From contig OY998180.1 in the NCBI GenBank assembly GCA_963921935.1, forward strand, positions 206,858,244-206,922,243: a stretch of 64,000 bases of DNA, read 5' to 3'. Origin of the DNA: Galeruca laticollis. Lineage: Eukaryota > Arthropoda > Insecta > Coleoptera > Chrysomelidae. A program made the position numbers and the translations under genes. Below, one piece after another: positions 11,361-22,800 of this stretch (positions are counted from its first letter, which is position 1; each line of letters begins with the position of its first letter). Under the pieces are notes generated by a model. That model saw only the letters and a list, made by a program, of their open reading frames with translations, searched no databases and had not been told where the DNA came from.

Positions 11361-11826
11361 TGTAATGTTTTTCTAATTTATTTAAACAATAAACGGGTGG
11401 GATAAACTTTAAACACACGGTATGGCTACTTACTAATTTATTTAAACACTAAACTAATCACTAATACTTAATTTATATATACAGTATATTCACTTAAACT
11501 AATTTATATAAACAGTTCACTAATTCACTTATTTATTTGTTTATCTCGCGATGTCAAATTATCAACTCCACTAACTCTTCCTGATCAGTCCCCTTATATA
11601 TTAAAGCCGTTTTTACTAGTAAATTCTGGGCTGCGGCTTACACAGTCACGAATAATTTTTCTGGCATTCTCTAGATAACTCTGGGCACAAAAACAATGTT
11701 TACATAAGATAGTCGTGAACTCGTAAACAGTTTTTTATAACTGCGTATCCGCCATAATTTTAACTTTTATACCTAGCTTAGACAGAGTCGGTTTTAGGTA
11801 CTATACCAGTGTGCTGTTTCGTAGCA
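11361..11826 (-). repeat. 5' LTR of the Gypsy element
   Basis: 466 bp, near identical to 7560-8021; it reads TG...CA and is followed by the right ATAT duplication. Confidence 0.93.
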
Positions 11827-11830
11827 ATAT

Positions 11831-12590
11831 TAGTGATCCATTTATATTTAAAACCACATCATGAGCTTCCATCTACATTTAAGTAACATTCGTCTACTTA
11901 TTATAGAATCCATTTCTATTCCATGAAGTCTTTCCACTATAAATGAAACAACACCCAATGAATCTTAATTGATACGCAGTTGAAATATTTTTTTATTCAT
12001 TGGTTAATCAGCCTTACATTTTACATTTAATGCAATAACAACAAGAAATTAAGTATTTCCGATATCCAAGATGTAGTTGAAGAATGAAAGTCTGTTAGAT
12101 AGACCTATCATTGATGAGAAAAGTAGTTAATTTCAAGTTACAAAAAACATCGTATTTGATCCCTTTACCGTTAAATCTGATTTAGACCAGTGGTTATAAA
12201 CGCGTATCAACTAGCATTTCGCGATACTCTAGATTACATTTTTTCTAATATTTTTAGTTTTTTGATCCACTATTATTAGACCGTGTATTGTTCAGATTAA
12301 TTTTTGCTACAACAGTAATACGTCGCAAAACAATTGCACTCGCTTATTAAATTAATCCTCACATCAAAATTTGATAAATATTAACAAAATTGATTTTTTA
12401 TGTGTAAACAGTTTCTTACTCAAACAAGCCTTTTAGGCTTAATTACAATAATAATATTTAGTAGTACATATTTATATCTAAGGTAAAGCTATTAAAACTA
12501 CAGAGGTATATTTACTTCAGTCCAATAGTAAACCCTTCTTCTTCCACAGTCCAAGTAGCGTCTACCTGTGGTGTCAGTTATAATACAGTA
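11831..12590. other. No gene seen
   Basis: AT-rich sequence without supported coding or repeat structure. CAGGGTGTTGACC at its end resembles a Tc1/mariner terminus. Confidence 0.3.
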
Positions 12591-12895
12591 CACAGGGTGT
12601 TGACCAAAAACAAATTTCATCCGTACAAATTAAAAATGGTGCATCAACTTTCAGATGACGACTTCTACCGAAGGCTGCAATTTTGTGAAAATATGTCCAT
12701 TAAAATTTTCCAACAGCCAGACTATTTAAGGACAATTTGCTTTAGTGACGAAAGTACTTTCTTCCTTAATGGTAATGTTAATACTCAAAATGTGAGGTAT
12801 TGGAGTGACATAAATACTCACATGTTTCGTGAAAAACATACACAGTTCTCATTAAACGTAAATGTCTGGGTAGGTATTTTGGGCCGCGACTTCAG
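12591..12895 (+). pseudogene. Tc1/mariner-family transposase fragment
   Basis: About 100 codons: FHPYKLKMVHQLSDDDFYRR, then CFSDESTFFLNGNVNTQNVR and VNVWVGILG. This is the middle of a transposase around the first catalytic Asp (FSDES). The N-terminal DNA-binding part and the second half of the catalytic core are absent. It stops abruptly at a GC-richer block beginning GGCCGCGACTTCAG, so it appears cut by a later insertion. Confidence 0.8.
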
Positions 12896-13204
12896 ATTGA
12901 GGTGACCATGTCAGTGCTGCCTCGGGGTTTTGATTGGTTTTCTTTGTTCTCACGGGTAGCTAGGATGTGGGTTGACCCCGCATTACCAGGGAAGACTGCT
13001 TACATTGGTGTTTCGCCCAGTTTCACAAGGGGTCGGACTTTACCGCATATTACTCCGCGGACATTCAGCCCTCAGCACGATGCTTTACACCTTGGCTTGG
13101 GTAGGTTGGTTCGCGGCGACAGCTTTCGCAGAAGGGTTGAGGTAAAGTTCTCGTACCCCACTATGGCTACCAATAACCAGGTTCAATGATTTCCCGTTCC
13201 CCTA
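12896..13204. other. GC-richer non-coding block before the minisatellite
   Basis: About 300 bp clearly richer in G and C than its surroundings; no recognised protein. Together with the minisatellite and the segment near 14596-14640 (CACCCAACCACCGGGG) it may be one unidentified inserted element. Confidence 0.4.
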
Positions 13205-14595
13205 TCCGCCACCTGGGCCAACATTTTCGTCAACTTTTTCGTCAAAATTTCTTCGTCAACTTTTTCGCCCACTCTTTTTCCCACTTTTTTTTCCACTTTT
13301 TCTTCCATTTTTTCGTCCACTTTTTCGTCCACTTTTTCTTCCACTTTTCCGTCAATTTTAACGTCAAGTTCTTCGTCCCCTTTTAGTCCACATTTTCGTC
13401 CACTATTTCGGCCACTTTTTCGTCAACTTTTTCGTCCACTTTTTCGTTCACTATTTCGTTCCTTTTTTGTCAACTTTTTAGTCCATTTTTTCGTCCACTT
13501 TTTCTTCCACTTTTCCGTCAATTTTAACGTCAAGTTCTTCGTCCCGTTTTAGTCCACATTTTCGTCCACTATTTCGGCCACTTTTTCGTCCACTATTTCG
13601 GCCACTTTTTCGTCAACTTTTTTGTCAACTTTTTCGTCAACTTTTTCGTCAACTTTTTATCAACTTTTTCGTTCACTTTTTTGTCCACTACTTCGTCCTC
13701 TGTTTTCCCCTTTTTCGTCCCTTTTTTCTTCAACAGTTCGTCATTTTTTTTCGTCAACACTTTCGTCAAAATATCCTCGTCAACATTTTCGCTAACTTTT
13801 CCGTCCACTTTGTTGTTCACATTTTCGTTCACTTTTTCGTCCACTTTTTCGTTTACATTTTCGTCCACTTTTTCGTCCACTGTTTCGTCCACTGTTTCGT
13901 CCACTGTTCGTCAACTATTTGTCCACTTTTTTGTCAACTTTTTGTCAACAGTTCGTCATTTTTTTCGTCAACTTTTTCATCAAAATATCCTCGTCAACAT
14001 TTTCGTCAACTTTTACATCCACTTTTTCGTCCACTTTCTCGTCTACTTTTTCGTTCACTATTTTGTCCATTTTTTCGTCCACATTTTTCCCACTTTTTCG
14101 TCATCTTTTTGTCAACAGTTCGTCATTTTTTTCGGCAACTTTTTTGTCAAAATATCGTCGTCTACATTTTCGTCAACTTTTTCGTCTACATTTTCGTCGA
14201 CTTTTTCGTCAACTCTTTCGTCAACTTTTTGTCAACTTTATCGACCACTTTTTGTCAACAATTCGTCATTTTTTTTCGTCAACATACTCTCGTCAACATT
14301 TTCGTCAACTTTTCCGTCCACTTTTACGTCCACTTTTTCGTCCACTTTTTCGTCCACTTTTTTGTCCACTTTTTCGTCCACTTTTCGTCAACTTTTTGTC
14401 AACAGTTCATCATTATTTTTTTGTCAACCTTTTCGTCAAAATATCCTCGTTAACATTTCCGTCAACTTTTTCGTCCACATTTACGTCCACTTTTTCGTTC
14501 ACTTTTTCGTCCACTTTCTGTCTCCACATTTTGGTCCACATTTTCGTCCATTGTTTCGTCCACTTTTTCGTCAACTTTTTAGTCAACTTTTTCAT
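13205..14595. repeat. 12-bp minisatellite, 1.4 kb, with higher-order structure
   Basis: Imperfect tandem 12-mers of the form TTTTTCGTCCAC / TTTTTCGTCAAC. A larger motif (CAACAGTTCGTCATTTTTTT ... TCAAAATATCCTCGTC) recurs near 13731, 13947, 14114, 14257 and 14399. Another block (CTTCCACTTTTCCGTCAATT) recurs about 167 bp apart near 13340 and 13507. The strand is strongly asymmetric (pyrimidine-rich plus strand). Long open frames here (FVHFFVNF-type, or DEKVDEKV on minus) are by-products of a repeat unit divisible by three. Confidence 0.93.
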
Positions 14596-15593
14596 TGGCA
14601 CCCAACCACCGGGGTTTATTAATTCCTCTCTTTTAAATAATGGTCTGTGGGAATGTATACACTGCATACGGTTAATTTATTTAGGAGCCACATATTATTA
14701 AGGGATGGGATGAAAATATGCTTGTGAGGTGATAGTCGTTCTTGAAAATCTGGAAGACCTAATTGAAGGAATCTGACCGTAGAATTGCTCTATCATAATC
14801 ATACCAAGTTCTAACCTAAAAGTGAAAAACACGATTTTTTATATTACATTGGTAATAAAGTTTTCTCCCAAATACGCGTAATGCCATATCAAAGTTTAGT
14901 ATTTTAGAGATTTCATGAGGGTTATCTTGCCTTAGGTGGCTGAAAAATTGATTGATCTTAACTTGGAATTTGTAAGCTCTCTTAGATACCAACAGTACAA
15001 TCATATTTTTTATGTGAATATACTGAAGATATTTCGATATTTATGGAGGTTTATAGTTGATTACTCAGGAACTGCAGATTTTTTTAGATGGTTACTTGAA
15101 TTTTTTGAAACTCAATTACGATTATGAATGAAATTCAATTTATTCTCTTGTTTTTCTCCACAAAAAATCACCGGCTTCATAACTGTTTTGTTACCTACTT
15201 AAATGAAAATCATTTATGGATTTTTTATTATTGATGGGTGCAGCTTCTCATAAATTAACTATTTTATTTTTAATGAGAATCTGTTCATTTCATTTAATGT
15301 GAATGTTTATTGAGTGCAGATTTTCGCACCGTCACTCAATAAAAATAGTTGGATTATTCCCTAAGTGAAAATAATAAATGGAGATATTTTTCAAGAGAAA
15401 TCTCTAGGTATCGTTACCTACCGTAACTGTAAATAACAAATATTGAAAGCAATCAATTCGACACATTCGATTTTGCGGTCTTAATAAAAAACGTACCAAA
15501 GTAATTTTTAATTTTGTAGAGATTGCTTTTGTATACCTGGTCTTATTTTATTTATATTTGCCCCCCTCCCCCAGATTTTGCCAGCTATCTCGG
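14596..15593. other. No gene seen
   Basis: AT-rich sequence after the minisatellite. Only short chance frames; no family resemblance recognised. Confidence 0.3.
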
Positions 15594-15674
15594 TATAAAA
15601 TTTTGAATATGTATATTGTTAGTGCAGTCTGTACTTGTGATCTGTTTAATTTAGAGTAGTGTATTTCTTAACGG
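15594..15674 (+). promoter_or_regulatory. Possible TATA/Inr promoter and 5' UTR exon of the secreted-protein gene
   Basis: TATAAAA at 15594-15600 lies about 30 bp upstream of an Inr-like TGCAGTCT (A at 15626), the normal arthropod spacing. A donor-like GGGTAGGT at about 15673-15680 could splice to an acceptor TTTTTTAG ending at 16848, just before the ATG exon. This is inference from spacing only. Confidence 0.3.
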
Positions 15675-16856
15675 GTAGGTGGCACATACAGGAATTATAG
15701 TGTTTTGTGAAATCATCTAGGATGTGCTTAAGTGACATGTGACAGGATATTCAAACTAACACGATATGGAATTAGTAGCTTCAAAATGTGTCTCATATTT
15801 GAATAATATATGGAACAATTTTATGATTTAATGAAATATTAGGTTAAAATTCAATCGATTTCACAAAGCATATTCTTTCCAAAAATATATTGAATTATTG
15901 TTATTTAATAAATACAATAAATTCAGCAGTCTTAAGTAATAATTATAAATATTTAAAATATACAGTATTTTTTTCTCCTTTTGAAAAGATTGCGAAATTG
16001 AGATATATTTTTTTGTTTTACGTGCAAATAAATATAATATTAATTTTTCATTAATACTTTTCCCTAAGACGGGAGAAAAATCTATTATTTTTCAGGGAAA
16101 TGAAGGGAAAAGTAGCTATACATATATAAATAAAAGTAAAATATTTGTAAAATATTCAGCTTTTTTTTCTTAATATTATTGCTTTGACAGGGCTAATTAG
16201 CCGGCTCAATTTACCTAGGTATGCATTTTTATACATTAATTTTTGAATTAAATTGATTTAGAGAATTAAAAATAACCATTTATTTGATCAATATGGTAGA
16301 CTGGTAAAACACATTTGGCATAAATGCAAATAAAAGATCACGAAATAAAGAAGGTAATCGTACATGGCATCAGGTATCTACAATGAATAAGAGCAACATT
16401 TGTTAGCAGTTACTTCATTTTCTAAAATTTTGGATTATGTTTTTATAATATACCTTTTGTATTAGTTTTCCAAATTTAGTCAAAACCAAATCAATTTGAT
16501 TAATCATTTTAAGTGCTCGATTATTTCTGATTTTTGCGGTGTAAAGTATATTAATAGAACACCTTTCTACCCCTGCTTTATGCATATGGAAAAGAAAACA
16601 GATTATCTTCGCGCTACTTTTGCCTTTGCTTTTTTCATTCACGTCGTTTATTCCATTCTTATCTGATTGTCGAATTTGTTTTCACTTAAATATCCACTTT
16701 CGGTGCTTTAATTATTACAAAACTGTTTTTTACTTGTTCCTCCTGCTGTTAAATGGTTTCCTTGATCTCATTAGTGATGATAAGAATGAATTAATATGAA
16801 ACCAAAATCATTTCCAATTTAGTTTTATTAAATATTATTATTTTTTAGCCAAGGAC

Positions 16857-16890
16857 ATGATATGGGTGCTGTTTCTAACTGCTGCCTCAA
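16857..16890 (+). CDS. Coding exon 1 (signal peptide)
   Basis: 34 nt encoding MIWVLFLTAAS plus one base. Donor A|GTAAGT. Acceptor TTTTTTAG lies just upstream, so the true 5' end is probably on another exon. Confidence 0.75.
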
Positions 16891-19800
16891 GTAAGTAAAA
16901 AATGAAAAAAATGTTCTTGTTGTATAGATAAAAAACTAAATGTTAAGAAATTAGCCTCCACAGAGGCGTTTATTATCAGAGCAATATGCTAGAAAATTAT
17001 TTTGTTGTTTTCAAATATATTTTACGTTAATAAGCAATGTAATAGATTATTATGAAGAAAAAATCATGTTAAAACTTATCGCATTTCATAAAGTCCATGT
17101 ACATTTAACGCACATCGAGATATTTTCTGTATTCCATTAGGAATCTTCCATTTACAAGGTTTGTGATATTATTTGTATAATGTTGAATCCTTCTTCCTCC
17201 CATCAATTTTCATCTATCTAAACAGGTAGGCAATATTTATTCTCTATTTTGTCTATTCTTGAATTTACTTTCAATTTCTACCGTTTCACTTTGGTAACCG
17301 AAATTATTTTTATCTTACTCGAAGTTTCCATTTTCATGACTCAAACTTATTTCCATGTCAGCATTATATTTGAACTATTGTAACATTGGGAACCTCTTTA
17401 AATTTAACTACACTGTTTGAGTGAAATCGTTATTGCGTTATGTGACGATAACGATTAATCTTTATTATTATAAATGTCCAATTATACAAATTCATTTTTT
17501 TATTTAAATATGGCAATATTCACATTGAAATAAGTAGTTGAATTTGTACTCCCGTTTCATAATTTCGCAAGAAATCAAATGCGTTTTGTGGAACAATTAA
17601 GAAAATCATTTTTCCCAGTTCCATCTTAATATTCTATTAACTATCTTTCCCATACATTTTTCAATCTAGTAACTCAGTTTTTCATATAGTTTTTCAAGTT
17701 TTCAATATTCATTGTTATTTAATTGATTGAGTATGGCATCCATAGAAAAAACCAGAATATTTGTTCATGTCATACTGATTTTACTGTTCAATATGATAAA
17801 GTTTCGAAAATATTAGTAAATACTTAGAAATAAATTAAAGAAAATCTCACGGTTTTGTGTAACAAGTAAAAAATGTCATTCTTATTTTTCATTGTAGGCA
17901 TTCTTAATTCTAATAATAGTTGTCTCAATTGAGTTGTTTAATAAAAAAAAACTCAAGTGGTGACATAATTTCTAATGTTACACTTCATTTCATATCTAAA
18001 AAGTGTAACAAATTACCAATCACACCTGAAAACATCTTAAAAGAATTGGTCCATTGACTCTTCTCATTTTCTCTGCAGTTTAAAATGCTTGAAAAGTAAT
18101 CTCGTAGAAACGAACGTTTGTTACAGTTCATTAACTTATAAATCAAAATATATGGTTTATAATTCATATAAACAAAAAATTATTAAATTGAAACGGTGAA
18201 ACTGTTATGAATGAAACGAACTGTTTCTAAATAATTCCACTATATAATGAGAAAATCATGAAATGATATTTTTATATCAAAACAATTTACATTTTTTTTA
18301 GAATTTTCAAGATTTTCTCATTATATAGTGGAATTATTTAGAAACAGTTAGTTTCGTTTATAATAGTAAGTAAGGGTTCAAACAGTACAAAAAAATGAAA
18401 TGGTGAAATTTATAATACACACAGATTGCATAAAAGGTGTAAGGTGTTGCTGATATTAAATAACAACGTAGGTTTACGAAAGATTTTTGACTGGAGTTTT
18501 ACATTCAAACATATTGGCTCAGACAATTGGAAAGATGTAATGAGAAAAATTTACAGGGTTTGAATACTATATTGTTACGATGATAGAAATAATTGACTTT
18601 TTCCAGAGATTCACTGAAGTTCAATAAGTTCCATTAAGTTAGAACTAAATGTAATGCTCTCTATAATTTTTAGACCTGTGTCAATCTTACTGATGTAAAG
18701 AGGCGCAAGTTAACATTCCTATTAGTCCGGGAGCTAGCGACATTTTTCAATGTCTTATTTGATAAATCTTGGTTCATCTTTTTATCTTTTTATATGTCGT
18801 AATCAATAGAATTTAGTCCTACCACCTCAACCGCAGGGCAACGCTTATCAGCAGCTTATCAATGCTGTTAAAAAAAGAGTAATGACATATCAGTATCAGA
18901 AAAAAAAATCACTTCCTGCCACTTGTATCGTAGAACAATGTACTTTTACCATGGACCTAATGATGTGAATAAAATTACTTAAATGATAAAAGCTGAATTT
19001 TTTTATCGGTAGTTTATTAATTAAGAATGTAGAAAAACGTATGCTGCTTCGGTCTCGGCAGGCGGTTGTTGTTGGATAAGTGATACACAGCGCAGGAACG
19101 ACTCTGAAGGCATCTCAAAAAAATATTTTTCATCTATTTTCTCTAACTTTTTTCGATAAATGATTTTACAAAAACATTATAAAAATAAACGGTTTTCAAG
19201 ATTAAAACTAACTTTACCGCATATGTGAGATACCCTGAACAATATTCTATCATAAAATTGTCAATTGTATACACTTCTGGGGATGTATCGTGCTAACAAA
19301 TCGAAATTTCTCCAAAAATAACCAAAAATGTAGTATATCTGTATTTACAGGATCCGCTGTACTCGCTCTAGTCAGCTCAAAATCAGTATAGTACATCTAT
19401 GAGACACCTTGAAAAATATCCAATTATAAAATTGGTCACTTGTATATACTCCGGAGGCTGTATCGTGCTAACAAACTGAAACTTCTCCAAAAATGACAAA
19501 AATATCGTACTTAAAGTACTGTAGCACCTGTTGTATTGGTTCCGGTGAGCTGAAAATCAATAGGTTTCATCAGTGAGATGCCCTGAATAATATACAATCA
19601 TAAAATTGATGACTTGTTGAACTCCGGAAGCTGTATCGTGCTAACAAACTGAAATTTCTCAAAAAATTACAAAATGTCGTACTTCAAGTACAATAGCACC
19701 CGTTGTACTGGCTCTGGTGAACTGAAAATCAATAGGGATCATCTGTGACATGTCCCTTACAATATTCAATCATAAAATTGCTGACTTATTACAATCCGGG

Positions 19801-22800
19801 GGCTGCATCGTGCTAACAAGACATGTAAGGAAAAGTGGCCGACGACAACGACGACGACGACATACACACAGGATTTTTTTGCTAAAAACCGTTTTTTCGT
19901 GTTGTTGTTGATGGAAAACGTGGAAATAACTCAAAAAAAGTTTTCAAAATTCCAACTTTTTTTGGGGTAAACCAATACTTTTCTCGTATATAGAAAGGTT
20001 GGGCGGAAAAGTAAAAAACCTAAACAGCAATCGTATATCACAGAAAACAGTCATTAACATTTTTACTTTATTAATATTGAGATTCTCTGAACACAATATA
20101 AGGTCAATCAATCTGTTGCCTCTTGTAGGTTGGTCTATTACCTGAACAAGACCATAAGTTTTTTGGGTGGACTCTAACAATTCACAAGAATTGCTCTCCG
20201 GGTCCAACAAATTGACATTGAAATCATCTCCACACATTATATAATCAAATTCGGATGTAATTCGACTTAAACAGTTATCAAATTCATTCACAAATTGTTG
20301 AAAATAAAAATCAGAAGATCGGTAGATAGAACATATGGCGAAATTTTTATTGTTCATAGTAACAGACACCTACAACTGTTTCCAATCAGTTTTACCTAAG
20401 TTTGAAATATAACTACATTGGAAGACATTTTTCATGTAAATAGCAACACCCCCTCCCCTGTCTTTTTAATTCTATAGAGTCTAAATAGCCTGTATCCAGG
20501 TAATGAAGCAACTTCGTCGTTTCAGACATCGCGATAATGTCAAAGCGTTCATGAACGGTGTGTTTTTAAATGCAAGAAAATTTTATAAAATCGATCTGGC
20601 GTTGATATGATAAACAGAAATAAATTTGCATATGGTAAATAAATATTAATATTAACAGCTATGCTAGAAGAAAACAAAAAAAGAATATAGAAAAAGGATT
20701 TAAATTGTAAAATAGATCAGATAGTAAATATAATACAATATTCTAATTATGGTAAATTAAACCATTAAGTTCCATTGTCCTATTTATAAGACGTTCAGTA
20801 TTTATTTTTTTATAACTCATGTTAATGTAAATATTTCTTTCAGTGCAGGTAGTGAATTTAAGTGTTCTAAAAATGCTCTAATTTCTTGCACAACTAATCA
20901 AAGCATATCAAAAAAGTTATAGGTAATTTAGAATGCTTAATTTTTTCCTGGCCTACCCCACTGACCAGAGTATTAGGTTTTAAACTGTAAATAAAATAAT
21001 TTTTTAATACAGTAAGCATGACTTATTTCTATAAGGTCCCTTTTATGCAAGTAATGCATTTGTTTTGTATATTCGTAAATAGATATGTTTTTACAATCGT
21101 CAAACAAGAAAATGGGTTCTTAGTTCTTGCTGAAACTCCGAATCGAAAATAAAATATTTGGGAATGCTTATCAATAAAAGGCTGAATTGGAACGAACACA
21201 TAAAGCTATTAAGGAAATGATGTCTTAGCGCAATAAACTTGATAAAAGTTTTGGGAAACCATCAATGGGGATCAGATGCACACACTCTTATCCTACTATA
21301 TCGGACATTAATAAGGTCTCGCTTAGACTATGGATTTCTAGTATACGCATCTGCAACTAAATCATCCTTAAAGTTACTAGATACTGTCCACAATAAGGGT
21401 GTTCGAATTTCATTAGGAGCTTATCCCAACAGTCAAGTTGAAACCTTACTATGTGAAGCTGGAAAACCACCACTTAAAATAAGAAGAGAATATCTAAGCC
21501 TATTTATTATATGCCTCTACAGTACTTTTCAACCCAAAAAACCCAGTCTACAACAATGTATTTTTCAATCGCTTTAGAAGTTCATTTATTCAGAAACTAC
21601 ATTTGACTCCCCCTTTCTACCAACGCGTCAATATGATCAGCAGTGAAATAGATATAAACTTCCCAAAGTTTGAGGTGCGCTCTCTAGAATACCCTTCCTG
21701 GATACTAAAACCTCCTAACTGTAATTTCTCTCTAACTTCCTACAACAAACGAGAATCTTCTCATGTACTGATAAGAAAAGAATTTCTACGAATATCCTCA
21801 CAATTTGAAGATTATACACAAATTTACACTGATGCCTCTAAGTGTCAAGATACGACGTCGGCTGCTTTAGTTACTGCGCACGAGACGCAATATTTTGTTT
21901 TACTGCATACGTGGAGCGTATACGCAGAAGAGCTGTATGCAGTTTTTAAAACAACAGAGTTTGCAAGTACTCCCATCAAAAAAACCTCATAATAACAGAC
22001 TCGTTTAGTGTCCTTCAAAGCATAACTCAAATCAACCCAGATTCGGCGATTGTAACGAACATCAAAGAAAATATTCATTCAAGCAAAAGAAAAATTATCA
22101 CCTTCACATACACAAATTAGAGGTAATGGAACAGCCGACCTGATTAGTTACAGTGACCTAAAGGATATGTTTAAAAAATCAACAAGAAATTTGTGCCCAA
22201 AATTGTGGAATAGGTCCGAAGCTAAGCTGAAACAAATAAAGCCAGTTTTTTCTCCGTGGAAGAATCTCAGTATTACGCGTACTAATATTATCACGTCTTA
22301 GAATAGGACATACGACATATAAACATCAATATCTGCTGAAGAAATAAGCTGCCACAATATGTAGTGTGTGTCAAGTGCAAATAAGTGTTAACGATGTTCT
22401 TATTGAGTGCCCTAAATACAGTAATGAATGTATGTAATTTGAGCGCTAATCTTATAGAACTGCTTGGAGACTCCTGTAATATCGGAAACTTAATTATGTA
22501 CCTTCAAAATATTAATCTCATCCAGATGCTGTAAATAGTACCTATATAAATTGTAATTATTGTACCACATTTGCTAATTACCTCAGTTGTTGAAGCAAAT
22601 TGCATAAATATTTTTTTCCATTAAATAAAAAAAAGACAGCAACCCCTTTTATGTCCTGTCTCTATTCCAAAATTTACATTAGTTTCCGACAATACCGGTC
22701 CCATTCCAGTTGCGTAGTATAGAGTTCACTGCATTCAGCAGTACTCACAACCTCATCATTTTTAAATAACAGAACGTCTTTGGAAAAACCAAGATGAAGC

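Larger units (their letters stand above)
7560..11826 (-). mobile_element. Gypsy LTR retrotransposon, internally deleted, with macro domain
   Basis: 4.27 kb, minus strand, bounded by near-identical LTRs with TG...CA ends and flanked by a 4-bp duplication ATAT (7556-7559, 11827-11830). In element order: LTR, PBS, gag with SAP domain and coiled coil, two zinc knuckles, truncated pol with integrase, an added macro domain plus CCCH finger, polypurine tract, LTR. Protease, RT and RNase H are deleted, and the integrase N-terminal zinc region is lost in a second deletion. It cannot be autonomous. High LTR similarity suggests a recent insertion. Confidence 0.93.

Noticed and set aside
13186..14701. 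Long overlapping reading frames (up to 313 codons) in the minisatellite
   Set aside because: Repeat unit divisible by three gives open frames in several phases on both strands; composition is trivial (FVHFFVNF, DEKV).
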